Below, piece after piece: positions 35,010 through 43,944 of a DNA stretch of 64,000 nt (position 1 is its first letter; the number at the start of each line of letters is the position of its first letter). The notes under the pieces are model-generated. The model saw nothing but the letters and a program-made list of their open reading frames with translations, ran no database searches and was not told where the DNA came from. The translations under genes and the position numbers were made by a program. The stretch comes from Streptomyces glaucescens. GTDB lineage: Bacteria > Actinomycetota > Actinomycetes > Streptomycetales > Streptomycetaceae. Location of the stretch: assembly GCF_000761215.1 (NCBI RefSeq), contig NZ_CP009438.1, forward strand, positions 4,605,501 to 4,669,500, given 5' to 3'.

Positions 35010-35798
35010 CTAGCGCTGCGTGCGGTGCTCCGGTCCGTACTTCCGCCCCGCCCGGGAGCTGATCCCCCCGAGCAGGCCGCGCGGCACCAGCTTCGTCGCG
35101 CCCAGCAGCACCTTGTAGCGCGGGTCCGGCACCGACAGGGACTTGCCGCGGGCCAGGTCCGCCAGGGCGGCGGCGACGAGCTTGTCCGCGTCGAGCCACA
35201 TCCAGCCGGGGATGTTGTCCGTGCCCATCCCGGCCCGCTGGTGGAACTCGGTGCGCACGAAGCCGGGGCACAGCGCCATCAGCCGGACGCCGCTGCCCGC
35301 CAGGTCCCTCGCGGCGCCCTGGGTGAACTGCACGACCCACGCCTTGGAGGCGCCGTACGTCCCGCGCGGGACGAAGGCCGCCACGGAGGCGACGTTGATC
35401 ACGCCGCCGCGCCCGCGCTCGCGCATCGCCCCGGCCGCCGCGGAGGTCAGCCGCAGTACGGCCTCGCAGTGGACCTTGAGCATCCTCAGCTCGTCGGCCG
35501 TCGGCACGTCGAGATAGCGGCCCTTGTGGCCGAAGCCGGCGTTGTTGACCAGCAGGTCGACGGGGTTCTTGCGGTCGGCCAGCCGGGCGGCGACCGCCTC
35601 GATGCCGTCGTCGGCGGCCAGGTCCGCCGTCAGCACCTCGGCCTCGATGCCGTGCCGGTCGTGCAGTTCGGTCGCCTGTTCCCGGAGGCGCTTGGTGTCC
35701 CGCGCCACCAGGACGAGGTCGTGCCCGTCAGCCGCCAGCCGCCGTGCGAAGGCGGCGCCGATTCCCGCGGTCGATCCCGTAATCAGAGCCGTTGTCAT
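35010..35798 (-). CDS. Short-chain dehydrogenase/reductase
   Basis: The 262-residue protein has the classical SDR motifs TGSTAGIG (NAD(P)-binding), NNAG, the catalytic Ser in INVASVAAF, and YGASK with the catalytic Tyr-Lys pair. Arg residues after strand 2 (VARDTKRL) suggest NADP preference. It belongs to the DltE/YqjQ-like group of small reductases; the substrate is unknown. The gene before it on this strand is the MOSC gene, 51 bp away. Confidence 0.9.
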   Translation of the reverse strand: MTTALITGSTAGIGAAFARRLAADGHDLVLVARDTKRLREQATELHDRHGIEAEVLTADLAADDGIEAVAARLADRKNPVDLLVNNAGFGHKGRYLDVPTADELRMLKVHCEAVLRLTSAAAGAMRERGRGGVINVASVAAFVPRGTYGASKAWVVQFTQGAARDLAGSGVRLMALCPGFVRTEFHQRAGMGTDNIPGWMWLDADKLVAAALADLARGKSLSVPDPRYKVLLGATKLVPRGLLGGISSRAGRKYGPEHRTQR

Positions 35799-35849
35799 GC
35801 GGCAAGCGTAGTGACCCGGACGGACGGCGTCCGCTCCCGTGACGTCCGT

Positions 35850-36584
35850 TCAGATGCTGTTCGCCCGGCCTTGCCCGGTCCCGTCCGGGCTGTCCGTCCG
35901 TCCCCCGCTCGGCCCGCCCGCCCCGTACTTCTCCAGGTACGCGCGGGCCACCGCCAGCGCTTCCGGGTGCAGGGCCGCGCCCGCCGCGGGCAGCAGCGGC
36001 AGCAGTTCCCGTTCGGTGGTGACCGCGCGGAACTGGAGGGCGACCGTGATGTCGTGGCCGGGACGGTGGACGATCTCCACCGCGTCGCCCGCGCGGATCT
36101 CGCCCGCCTCGATCACCCGCAGGTACGCCCCCGGAGCCGCCCGCCGCGTGAACCGCTTCACCCAGCCCTGTTCACCCATGTGGCCCTGGAAGGTGAGGCA
36201 GGGGATCCGCCCGGAGGTGACCTCCAGGACCACCCGCGGCCCGACCCGCCAGCGCTCACCGATCAGGGCGCCGGAGACGTCGACGCCCGAGGTGGTCAGG
36301 TTCTCGCCGAACGACCCGTTCGTCAGCGGCCGGCCCAGCTCGCGCTCCCAGGCGTCGAGGTCCTCCCGGGCCATCGCGTACACGGCCTGGTGGTCCCCGC
36401 CGTGATGGCGCACGTCGCAGACCGCGTCCCCCGCGAGCCCGCTCGCCCCGGACCCCTTGGTGCCGGGCGCCGCCACGCGGACCGGACCGTCCGCGGGACG
36501 CTTGTCGATGCCGGTCAGGCCGTCGGGCTGGTCGGTGTACGGCACGGCCCGGGGCCGGCCCAGGTTCACTGACAGAAGCCTCAT
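35850..36584 (-). CDS. MOSC domain protein (YiiM-like)
   Basis: The 244-residue protein has a MOSC domain with HGGDHQAVYAMAREDLDAWE, GSFGENLTTSGVD, RWRVGPRVVLEVTSGRIPCLTFQ (the conserved MOSC Cys in the IPC motif) and the C-terminal extension of YiiM proteins. MOSC proteins handle sulfur on a cofactor or carry out molybdenum-dependent N-reduction; which applies is not clear. ATG 36584 lies 6 nt after TACGGT (minus strand), so the transcript may be leaderless. Confidence 0.88.
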   Translation of the reverse strand: MRLLSVNLGRPRAVPYTDQPDGLTGIDKRPADGPVRVAAPGTKGSGASGLAGDAVCDVRHHGGDHQAVYAMAREDLDAWERELGRPLTNGSFGENLTTSGVDVSGALIGERWRVGPRVVLEVTSGRIPCLTFQGHMGEQGWVKRFTRRAAPGAYLRVIEAGEIRAGDAVEIVHRPGHDITVALQFRAVTTERELLPLLPAAGAALHPEALAVARAYLEKYGAGGPSGGRTDSPDGTGQGRANSI

Positions 36585-36590
36585 GGCCGC

Positions 36591-36658
36591 ACCGTAGACC
36601 CTGGCAGTCAAAAGTGTCGACGCGCTATTCGCCGTCGTGCCCAAGAACCGCTTATAGT
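36591..36658. promoter_or_regulatory. Divergent leaderless promoters of the MOSC and LysR genes
   Basis: On the minus strand TACGGT (36591-36596) lies 6 nt before the MOSC ATG. On the plus strand TATAGT (36653-36658) lies 6 nt before the LysR GTG. The 80-bp gap between the two starts is short, which suits control of both by the LysR protein. Confidence 0.55.
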
Positions 36659-36664
36659 AAAAGG

Positions 36665-37561
36665 GTGATCGAAGCCCGTCATCTGCGCGTGCTGCGCGCG
36701 GTCGCCGCCACCGGATCCTTCTCCGCCGCGGGACGCGAGCTGGGCTGCACTCAGCCCGCCGTCAGCCAGCAGATGAAGGCCCTGGAGACCTCCGTGGGCA
36801 CGCCGCTGCTGGTGCGCAGCGGGCGGGAGATGCGCCTGACCCAGGCGGGCGAGGCGCTGGTGCGGCACGCCGCCGGGATCCTCGCCGGGCTCACCGCGGC
36901 AGAGGAGGAGGTCGCCGCGATAGCGGGCCTGCGGGCCGGACGGGTGCGGCTGGTGTCCTTCCCGAGCGGCAGCTCCACCCTCGTCCCCACCGCCCTGGCC
37001 GCGCTGCGCGCCGCGCACCCCGGTACCCGGGTCTCCCTGGAGGAGGCGGAGCCGCCCCGGTCGGTGCGGCTGCTGCGTGAGGGGGACTGCGACATCGCGC
37101 TCGCCTTCCGGTACGAGGGCGCGTCGGGTGCCGAGGAATGGGACGACCTCGTCGTGCGGCCGCTGCTCACCGACCCGCTGGTCGGGCTCGTGCCCGAGGG
37201 GCACCGGCTGGCCGGCGCGGCGTCCGTGCCCATCGCCGAACTCGCCGACGAGCCCTGGATCGCGGGCTGCCCGCGCTGTCGCGGTCAGCTGGTCGAGGTG
37301 TGCGAGGGTGCCGGTTTCACGCCCCGGATCGATTTCGCCACGGACGACTATCCGGCGGTGGTCGGACTGGTGGGCGCGGGGCTCGGTGTGGCCGTCCTGC
37401 CGCAGCTGGCGATCGAGTCGGTGCGGCCGAGGGGCGCGCGGACGGTGGCGCTGGAACCGGCGGTGCGGCGGGAGGTCGTCGCGCTGACCCTGCCGGACCT
37501 GGCGCAGGTGCCGGCCGTGGCGGCGACGCTGGACCAGCTGGGGCGGGCGGCGGCGCGCTGA
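36665..37561 (+). CDS. LysR-family transcriptional regulator
   Basis: The 298-residue protein has an N-terminal winged helix-turn-helix (HLRVLRAVAATGSFSAAGRE, then LGCTQPAVSQQMKALE) and a substrate-binding domain with GLVPEGHRLAG. GTG 36665 is used because the helix-turn-helix begins right after it and TATAGT lies 6 nt upstream; no ribosome binding site is seen apart from AAAAGG. It is divergent from the MOSC gene, which is a plausible target. Confidence 0.9.
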   Translation: MIEARHLRVLRAVAATGSFSAAGRELGCTQPAVSQQMKALETSVGTPLLVRSGREMRLTQAGEALVRHAAGILAGLTAAEEEVAAIAGLRAGRVRLVSFPSGSSTLVPTALAALRAAHPGTRVSLEEAEPPRSVRLLREGDCDIALAFRYEGASGAEEWDDLVVRPLLTDPLVGLVPEGHRLAGAASVPIAELADEPWIAGCPRCRGQLVEVCEGAGFTPRIDFATDDYPAVVGLVGAGLGVAVLPQLAIESVRPRGARTVALEPAVRREVVALTLPDLAQVPAVAATLDQLGRAAAR

Positions 37562-37686
37562 CGCGCTGAACGGGCTGGGGCACGGCCGAGGGCACGCGCG
37601 CGCGTGCCCCTTGTTCTGTGCGGTGTGCGGATGTCCGTCCGGGCGTGCGGACGGGGTGCGCGGTTCGTTTGTGGAGAAACGTTCCT

Positions 37687-38016
37687 TCAGGTGTTCGAAG
37701 CGGTGGTTCCGCTCGCCGTCGACGCCGGCACCAGCCGGTGGCGCGCCCGGCCCATGAGCTCTTCGCGCTCGTCCTCGGTCAACCCGCCCCACACGCCGTA
37801 CGGTTCGCGTACGGCCAGCGCGTGAGCCGCGCACTGCGCGCGGACCGGGCACCTCATGCAGACCTCTTTGGCCGAGTTCTCACGAGCGCTCCGCGCCGCC
37901 CCGCGCTCGCCCTCCGGATGGAAGAAGAGCGAGCTGTCCACCCCGCGACAGGCCGCGAGGAGCTGCCAGTCCCACAGGTCCGCGTTCGGTCCGGGAAGGC
38001 GGGAGAAATCTGCCAT
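37687..38016 (-). CDS. whiD: WhiD, WhiB-like [4Fe-4S] sporulation regulator
   Basis: WhiD is required for late sporulation in Streptomyces coelicolor. The 109-residue product has the four cluster-binding cysteines at 23, 53, 56 and 62 (LAACRG, EVCMRCPVRAQC), the positions I recall for WhiD, and the WhiB-family motif EPYGVWGGLTEDER. ATG 38016 follows AAGGGG; the frame extends upstream without homology. It is divergent from bldM, the arrangement known for whiD. Confidence 0.96.
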   Translation of the reverse strand: MADFSRLPGPNADLWDWQLLAACRGVDSSLFFHPEGERGAARSARENSAKEVCMRCPVRAQCAAHALAVREPYGVWGGLTEDEREELMGRARHRLVPASTASGTTASNT

Positions 38017-38395
38017 TGCGTGACCCCTTGTAGCCGTTCTGACGGATACGGTGCCCACGACCGTACATCTACGATCTAAGGAGATGAAAATATGACTCAT
38101 TGCGAATCTAGCCTCAGACATCACCAGATGGGAAGAAATAGGGCTAAATGGGGCATGGTTGTGATGAAAGCTTGAGAGTCTGCCGCGCGCGTCTGCATCG
38201 TGTTCGAGCCCTCACGTAGAGTGCCGAAGATGGCACACGGCTCCGTAACCCTTTCGAGTGACCGTCGTTGAGAGGGCGGAGGCGGTTGAAAACACAAGCG
38301 CTCGGGCAGGTGTCCGAGACGGTCGACCGCACAGGTGACGATTTCGTACCAGCCTGGAGGCTCAAGGTGACGTGCATCAGCTGCGGAGGGCGGCC
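38017..38395. promoter_or_regulatory. Shared regulatory region of whiD and bldM
   Basis: The 379-bp gap holds no gene. It contains CGTAAC at 38244-38249, which resembles what I remember of the -10 of the BldN-dependent bldM promoter. It also contains TCACGTAGAGTGC at 38212-38224, a partial match to the BldD box, and a GTGCC-N6-GGCAC dyad at 38221-38236. bldM is known to be controlled by BldN and BldD; the exact sites here are proposals. The RBS of bldM is GGAGGG (38385-38390). Confidence 0.5.
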
Positions 38396-39007
38396 ATGAC
38401 TTCCGTCCTCGTCTGCGACGACTCCCCGCTTGCCCGAGAGGCGCTTCGCCGGGCGGTCGCGACCGTGCCCGGCGTGGAGCGTGTGACGACGGCGGCCAAC
38501 GGCGAGGAAGTCCTCCGCCGCTGGGGTGCCGACCGCTCGGACCTGATCCTGATGGACGTGCGCATGCCCGGTCTGGGCGGCGTCGAGACCGTGCGGCGGC
38601 TGCTGTCCGCCGACCCCGGAGCGCGCATCATCATGCTCACCGTCGCCGAGGACCTGGACGGCGTGGCCCTCGCGGTCGCCGCCGGTGCCCGCGGCTACCT
38701 GCACAAGGACGCCTCCCGCGCGGAGCTGAGGGCCACCGTGACGCAGGCCCTCGCCGACCCCACCTGGCGGCTGGCCCCGCGCCGGCTGCGCTCCGCCGAG
38801 ATGGGCGCCGCGCCCACCCTCACCGCGCGGGAGATCCAGGTCCTGGAAGGCATGAGCCACGGTCGCTCCAACGCCGAGATCGGCCGCGAGCTGTTCCTCT
38901 CCGAGGACACCGTCAAGACCCACGCCCGCCGGCTCTTCAAGAAGCTCGGCGCCTCGGACCGGGCCCACGCGGTGGCGCTCGGCTTCCGCTGGGGCCTGGT
39001 GCGCTGA
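38396..39007 (+). CDS. bldM: BldM, atypical response regulator for development
   Basis: BldM controls aerial growth and sporulation genes, acting as a homodimer and with WhiI as a heterodimer. The 203-residue product has a receiver domain (about 1-120) with Asp8, Asp9 and Asp54 in LILMDVRMPG, and a NarL/LuxR-type helix-turn-helix (about 140-203; LTAREIQVLEGMSHGRSNAE, then TVKTHARRLFKKLGASDR). Asp54 is kept, although BldM does not need phosphorylation as far as is known. ATG 38396 with GGAGGG upstream gives the known N-terminus MTSVLVCDDSPL. Confidence 0.97.
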   Translation: MTSVLVCDDSPLAREALRRAVATVPGVERVTTAANGEEVLRRWGADRSDLILMDVRMPGLGGVETVRRLLSADPGARIIMLTVAEDLDGVALAVAAGARGYLHKDASRAELRATVTQALADPTWRLAPRRLRSAEMGAAPTLTAREIQVLEGMSHGRSNAEIGRELFLSEDTVKTHARRLFKKLGASDRAHAVALGFRWGLVR

Positions 39008-39669
39008 CCGACCGCCCGGCCGGCTCGTACGGCACGCGGCCGACCGGTGGCGCCGGCGGTCCGTGCGGCGCTCCGCGCGGGGCGAGGGACACCCGGACGC
39101 CCGGTGGACCGTGCGGCCCGCGCCGGCCCGGCCGTGCGGTGGATGCGTACGGCGCGGGATCATCCAGCCGCGAGCGCGGAGGAGGGAGTCGACGCGATGG
39201 GGGCACCCCCCTGCGCCGGCCCTGCGGCGAGCCGGGCCCTCGCGGCGAGATGGGATCCCCGCGCCTGCCGGGAGGCCGAGCGGCGGGCCGCCGCCCCGGC
39301 CGGGGGCGCGCGACTCGCCGGGACGCCCCGCGAGCACGGCGCCCACGAACCCGGCACATGCCCCGGCCGTGCCCCGACGCGCCCCCGGCCCCGTCGGTCC
39401 GGCCCGCACCGTATGACCGCGCGGGGAAGCGCCCCGGCACCGGCCGGGGCGGGTTCTCCCGGTGCCCGCGCCCTGCGCGGCCGGCCGAGCGCGCTGAGGC
39501 GGGCACGCGTATCCCGGAGTAACCCCCCGCGACGCCGTGGCCGCTGGTCAACGCGTCGGGACGGCCGGCCGGCGGACGCCCGCTGCTCGTTTCGGCGCGG
39601 ATGCCGCATCCTTGAGGTGTGGAGTTCCTCGGGGACGAGTCGGTCGAGCGGGAGGGGAGGGCGCAGGGG
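39008..39669. other. Gene-free, extremely GC-rich interval between bldM and the sigma-factor gene
   Basis: This stretch of about 660 bp has long open frames on both strands, but all give Arg/Pro/Gly/Ala-rich products without recognisable domains. One frame begins at ATG 39197 after GGAGGAGGGAG, but its product is a compositional artefact in appearance. I see no convincing gene, repeat or terminator. The upstream promoter of the sigma gene must lie near its 3' end. Confidence 0.5.
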
Positions 39670-40347
39670 ATGAGTTCCGGCGCACCTGCTCATAACGCTT
39701 CGGTGCACAACGACGGACGCGGTGCCGCGGATCGCGCGGCCGCAGGGCACGATGGACCGATGCGCGACGACGAGGCGGTCACGGCTCCCGGGCCGATCGG
39801 CGCACTCGTGCACCGCGCCGTCGACGGGGACGAGCAGGCCACGCACGATCTGCTCGCCCACGTCCACCCGCTCGCGCTGCGCTACTGCCGCACCCGGCTG
39901 TCCCGGCTGCCGGGTGACGCCCGGCACTTCGTGGAGGACCTGGCGCAGGAGGTCTGCGTCGCCGTGCTGCTCGCCCTGCCGCGCTACCGGGACACCGGCC
40001 GCCCGTTCGAGGCGTTCGTGTTCGCCATCGCCGCGCACAAGGTCGCCGACCTCCAGCGGGCCGCGATGCGGCACCCGGGTTCGACGGCGGTGCCCTCGGA
40101 CGAGATGCCCGAGCGGCCCGACGACTCCCTGGGGCCCGAGGAGCGCGCGCTGCTCAGCAGCGACGCCGAATGGGCCAAGAAGCTGCTGGCCAACCTGCCG
40201 GAGAACCAGCGCGAGCTGCTGCTGCTGCGGATCGCGGTGGGGCTCACGGCGGAGGAGACCGGCCAGATGTTGGGAATGTCACCCGGGGCCGTCCGGGTCG
40301 CCCAGCACCGCGCCCTGAGCAGGCTGCGCGCGCTCGCCGAGCAGTAG
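39670..40347 (+). CDS. ECF-type RNA polymerase sigma factor, SigD/ShbA-like
   Basis: The product (225 residues from this start) has region 2 (LALRYCRTRLSRLPGDARHFVEDLAQEVCVAVLLALPRY-type sequence) and region 4 (NLPENQRELLLLRIAVGLTA and EETGQMLGMSPGAVRVAQHRAL). No anti-sigma gene adjoins it. Position between the whiD/bldM pair and guaB matches sigD of mycobacteria, and the gene may be ShbA, the factor reported to drive hrdB in Streptomyces griseus. The start is uncertain: GTG 39619, ATG 39670 (with GGGAGGGGAGG upstream) or ATG 39760, where the conserved part begins. Confidence 0.85.
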   Translation: MSSGAPAHNASVHNDGRGAADRAAAGHDGPMRDDEAVTAPGPIGALVHRAVDGDEQATHDLLAHVHPLALRYCRTRLSRLPGDARHFVEDLAQEVCVAVLLALPRYRDTGRPFEAFVFAIAAHKVADLQRAAMRHPGSTAVPSDEMPERPDDSLGPEERALLSSDAEWAKKLLANLPENQRELLLLRIAVGLTAEETGQMLGMSPGAVRVAQHRALSRLRALAEQ

Positions 40348-40516
40348 GCGGCCGCCGCCCGTACCCAGCCCGTTCACGGCCCCCGCCGAACGGGCCGGAC
40401 CGTCTCCCCGTATGAAGATACGAAGCTGGGGGCCGCCCCGAACCGTGGAATGAGACGGCCGTTTATCCCGTTAGCATGGACATCCGCACCGATCAAGGCC
40501 ATTTGGGGAAGGTGTC

Positions 40517-42025
40517 ATGACTGCCAACGTCGACGGAGTGCCCGGAAAATTCGCGACACTCGGGCTGACCTACGACGACGTGCTGCTGCTGCCGGGCCCG
40601 TCGGACATGGCACCCGACGAGATCGACACCGCCTCGTACGTCTCCAAGAACGTCCGGGTGAACATCCCGCTGCTGTCCGCCGCAATGGACAAGGTGACCG
40701 AGTCCCGCATGGCGATCGCGATGGCCCGCCAGGGCGGTGTCGGCGTGCTGCACCGCAACCTGTCCATCGAGGACCAGGCCAACCAGGTCGACCTCGTCAA
40801 GCGCTCCGAGTCGGGCATGGTGACCGACCCGATCACCATCCACCCGGACGCCACGCTCGCCGAGGCCGACGCGCTGTGCGCGAAGTTCCGCATCAGCGGC
40901 GTCCCGGTCACGGACGGCGACAAGAAGCTGCTCGGCATCGTCACCAACCGCGACATGGCCTTCGAGACCGACCGCGCCCGCCGGGTGCGTGACGTCATGA
41001 CGCCGATGCCGCTGGTCACCGGCAAGGTCGGCATCTCCGGCCCGGACGCCATCGAGCTGCTGCGCAAGCACAAGATCGAGAAGCTGCCGCTGGTCGACGA
41101 CGAGGGCGTCCTCAAGGGCCTGATCACGGTCAAGGACTTCGTCAAGGCGGAGAAGTACCCGAACGCCGCGAAGGACGCCGAGGGCCGCCTGATCGTGGGC
41201 GCCGCCGTCGGTGTCGCCGGCGACGCCTTCGAGCGCGCCCAGGCGCTCATCGAGGCCGGTGTCGACTTCATCGTCGTCGACACCGCGCACGGCCACTCCC
41301 GCCTGGTCGGCGACATGATCGCCAAGATCAAGTCGAACTCCTCCGGCGTCGACGTCATCGGCGGCAACGTCGCCACCCGGGACGGCGCCCAGGCCCTGGT
41401 CGACGCGGGCGCGGACGGCATCAAGGTCGGGGTCGGCCCCGGCTCCATCTGCACCACCCGCGTGGTCGCCGGCGTCGGCGTCCCGCAGGTCACCGCCATC
41501 TACGAGGCCGCGCTGGCGGCCCGCGCGGCGGGTGTCCCGGTCATCGGCGACGGCGGCCTGCAGTACTCCGGCGACATCGCCAAGGCCCTGGTCGCGGGCG
41601 CCGACACGGTGATGCTCGGCTCGCTGCTCGCGGGCTGCGAGGAGTCGCCGGGCGAGCTGATGTTCATCAACGGCAAGCAGTTCAAGTCGTACCGCGGCAT
41701 GGGCTCGCTGGGCGCCATGCAGTCCCGCGGCGACCGCAAGTCGTTCTCCAAGGACCGCTACTTCCAGGAGGGTGTCGCCTCCGACGAGCAGCTGATCCCC
41801 GAGGGCATCGAGGGCCAGGTGCCCTACCGCGGCCCGCTGTCCTCCGTGGTCCACCAGCTCGTGGGCGGCCTGCGCCAGTCGATGTTCTACGTCGGCGGCA
41901 AGACCGTGCCGGAGCTCCAGGAGCACGGCCGGTTCGTGCGGATCACCTCCGCCGGGCTCAAGGAGAGCCACCCGCACGACATCCAGATGACGGTCGAGGC
42001 GCCGAACTACAGCCGCAGCAAGTAG
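40517..42025 (+). CDS. guaB: Inosine-5'-monophosphate dehydrogenase
   Basis: GuaB oxidises IMP to XMP, the committed step to GMP. The 502-residue protein is a TIM barrel with two CBS domains inserted at about residues 95-220 (ATP/GTP-sensing Bateman module). The active-site loop GVGPGSICTTR carries the catalytic Cys, followed by VIGDGGLQYSGDIAKAL, MLGSLLAG and YRGMGSLGAM. ATG 40517 follows GGGGAAGG. A guaB-related gene follows 105 bp later. Confidence 0.98.
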   Translation: MTANVDGVPGKFATLGLTYDDVLLLPGPSDMAPDEIDTASYVSKNVRVNIPLLSAAMDKVTESRMAIAMARQGGVGVLHRNLSIEDQANQVDLVKRSESGMVTDPITIHPDATLAEADALCAKFRISGVPVTDGDKKLLGIVTNRDMAFETDRARRVRDVMTPMPLVTGKVGISGPDAIELLRKHKIEKLPLVDDEGVLKGLITVKDFVKAEKYPNAAKDAEGRLIVGAAVGVAGDAFERAQALIEAGVDFIVVDTAHGHSRLVGDMIAKIKSNSSGVDVIGGNVATRDGAQALVDAGADGIKVGVGPGSICTTRVVAGVGVPQVTAIYEAALAARAAGVPVIGDGGLQYSGDIAKALVAGADTVMLGSLLAGCEESPGELMFINGKQFKSYRGMGSLGAMQSRGDRKSFSKDRYFQEGVASDEQLIPEGIEGQVPYRGPLSSVVHQLVGGLRQSMFYVGGKTVPELQEHGRFVRITSAGLKESHPHDIQMTVEAPNYSRSK

Positions 42026-42130
42026 GCACCGCGCTCGGCAGGGGCGGCTCCGGGAACTCCGGGGCCGCCCTCGCCGTACCCGTCGGGGATACTGGAAGGC
42101 GCTGAAACGCATCAGGGAAAGGCCACACAC

Positions 42131-43255
42131 GTGACTGAGATCGAGATCGGGCGCGGCAAGCGCGGCCGCCGGGCGTACGCCTTCGACGACATCGCCGTCG
42201 TCCCCAGCCGCCGTACGCGGGACCCGAAGGAGGTCTCGATCGCCTGGCAGATCGACGCCTACCGCTTCGAGCTGCCCTTCCTGGCGGCCCCCATGGACTC
42301 GGTCGTCTCGCCGGCCACGGCGATCCGGATCGGTGAGCTGGGCGGCCTCGGCGTGCTCAACCTCGAGGGCCTGTGGACGCGGTACGAGGACCCGCAGCCG
42401 CTGCTGGACGAGATCGTCGGCCTCGACGCCGAGACGGCCACCCGCCGGCTCCAGGAGATCTACGCGGCTCCCATCAAGGAGGAGCTGATCGGGCAGCGCA
42501 TCAAGGAGGTGCGCGACTCGGGCGTGGTCACCGCGGCCGCGCTCTCCCCGCAGCGCACGGCGCAGTTCTCCAAGGCCGTGGTGGACGCGGGTGTGGACAT
42601 CTTCGTCATCCGCGGCACGACGGTCTCCGCGGAGCACGTCTCCGGTTCGCACGAGCCGCTGAACCTGAAGCAGTTCATCTACGAGCTGGACGTCCCGGTG
42701 ATCGTCGGCGGCTGCGCCACGTACACCGCCGCCCTGCACCTGATGCGCACCGGCGCGGCGGGCGTGCTGGTCGGCTTCGGCGGCGGCGCCGCGCACACCA
42801 CGCGGAACGTGCTGGGCATCCAGGTGCCGATGGCGACCGCCGTGGCGGACGTGGCGGCGGCCCGCCGGGACTACATGGACGAGTCCGGCGGCCGGTACGT
42901 GCACGTCATCGCGGACGGCGGCGTCGGCTGGTCCGGCGACCTGCCCAAGGCGATCGCCTGCGGCGCCGACGCGGTCATGATGGGCTCCCCGCTGGCCCGC
43001 GCGACGGACGCGCCCGGCCAGGGCCACCACTGGGGCATGGAGGCGGTGAACGAGGAGCTGCCGCGCGGCAAGAAGGTGGGCCTCGGCACGGTCGGCACCA
43101 TCGAGGAGATCCTGACCGGTCCGTCCCACACGCCGGACGGCTCGATGAACTTCTTCGGCGCCCTGCGCCGCGCCATGGCCACCACCGGCTACAGCGAGCT
43201 GAAGGAGTTCCAGCGCGTCGAGGTCACGGTCGCGGACTCGCAGCACAGCCGCTGA
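42131..43255 (+). CDS. GuaB3 family IMP dehydrogenase-related protein
   Basis: The 374-residue protein has the IMPDH/GMP reductase barrel (YAFDDIAVVPSRRTRDPKEV, then IIADGGVGWSGDLPKAIACG-like sequence and VMMGSPLARA) but no CBS domains. Near the loop it reads LVGFGGGAAHTTRN, which lacks the catalytic Cys of true IMPDH (GPGSICTTR). It is the actinobacterial GuaB3 type found next to guaB in mycobacteria and Streptomyces. Its reaction is not settled as far as I know; loss of Cys argues against IMPDH activity. Confidence 0.9.
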   Translation: MTEIEIGRGKRGRRAYAFDDIAVVPSRRTRDPKEVSIAWQIDAYRFELPFLAAPMDSVVSPATAIRIGELGGLGVLNLEGLWTRYEDPQPLLDEIVGLDAETATRRLQEIYAAPIKEELIGQRIKEVRDSGVVTAAALSPQRTAQFSKAVVDAGVDIFVIRGTTVSAEHVSGSHEPLNLKQFIYELDVPVIVGGCATYTAALHLMRTGAAGVLVGFGGGAAHTTRNVLGIQVPMATAVADVAAARRDYMDESGGRYVHVIADGGVGWSGDLPKAIACGADAVMMGSPLARATDAPGQGHHWGMEAVNEELPRGKKVGLGTVGTIEEILTGPSHTPDGSMNFFGALRRAMATTGYSELKEFQRVEVTVADSQHSR

Positions 43256-43271
43256 CCAGCCGTACGCACGG

Positions 43272-43307
43272 GAAGGGCCCGTCCACCGCGCGGTGGACGG
43301 GCCCTTC
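43272..43307. terminator. Bidirectional hairpin between guaB3 and the convergent membrane-protein gene
   Basis: A perfect 17-bp stem (43272-43288 with 43291-43307) with an effective 4-nt loop lies between the guaB3 stop and the stop of the gene on the other strand. Confidence 0.85.
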
Positions 43308-43328
43308 GCGGGTCCGCGCGGGCACCCG

Positions 43329-43820
43329 TCAGGCGGCCGCCTTCTTCGCGCCCGAGAACGCCACGAAGGCGCCGATGGCGAGGAACAGGAAGGTCATGGC
43401 GTCGGCCGTCTCCTTCCAGCCCTCGGTGATGAGGTCGAAGTGGTCGACGAACATCTCGGTGAAGGACAGGCCGGCCAGGTCGGCGCCGATGGCGGCGATG
43501 CCGATCAGCTGGCCGAGGTAGACCGCGCCGAGCGAGAGGACCGCGCTGATCACCGGCAGCACGGGGTTCGAGCCGCCGATCCGGCCGGCCGCGAGGCCGA
43601 CGAGGAAGCCGACGCCGACGGCCGCGTAGCCGATCTCGTACTCGGTGGCGCCGACGATCGCGCCGTACACGCCCGCGGTGACCAGGGCCACGACGACGGC
43701 CGCGACCACGCCGAGGACCACGTTGCCGCGCGGCGGGGCGACCGGGGCCGGCGGAACGGCGCCCGGCTGCTGGGCGAACGGGTTGCCGTCGGTCGGCTGC
43801 GGCGGAAGTGACTGGGTCAT
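43329..43820 (-). CDS. Small integral membrane protein, function unknown
   Basis: The 163-residue protein has a Pro/Gln-rich N-terminal tail (MTQSLPPQPTDGNPFAQQPG) and four hydrophobic segments: about residues 35-56, 63-78, 85-108 and 144-158. The third is followed by a polar stretch DHFDLITEGWKETAD. It resembles the short, proline-headed membrane proteins common in actinobacteria. No motif points to a function. Confidence 0.8.
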   Translation of the reverse strand: MTQSLPPQPTDGNPFAQQPGAVPPAPVAPPRGNVVLGVVAAVVVALVTAGVYGAIVGATEYEIGYAAVGVGFLVGLAAGRIGGSNPVLPVISAVLSLGAVYLGQLIGIAAIGADLAGLSFTEMFVDHFDLITEGWKETADAMTFLFLAIGAFVAFSGAKKAAA

Positions 43821-43944
43821 GACAGGAATCCCCCCACGGGACGGTGTACGAGCAGAAGTCCGCGCACTGCTGTGCGACGAGGACGCCGAAGATTAACAGG
43901 CGCACCGACTCCGGCCACCAGCCATTTCGCGCGCGGGCACCGCC

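Noticed and set aside
38244..38249. Firm assignment of CGTAAC as the BldN-dependent bldM promoter
   Set aside because: Only the -10-like hexamer fits my memory; I could not identify the -35, so it is given as a proposal within the regulatory region.
39197..39673. Frame from ATG 39197 preceded by GGAGGAGGGAG
   Set aside because: Product is Arg/Pro/Ala-rich with no domain and the base composition is extreme in all frames; kept only as a low-interest finding.
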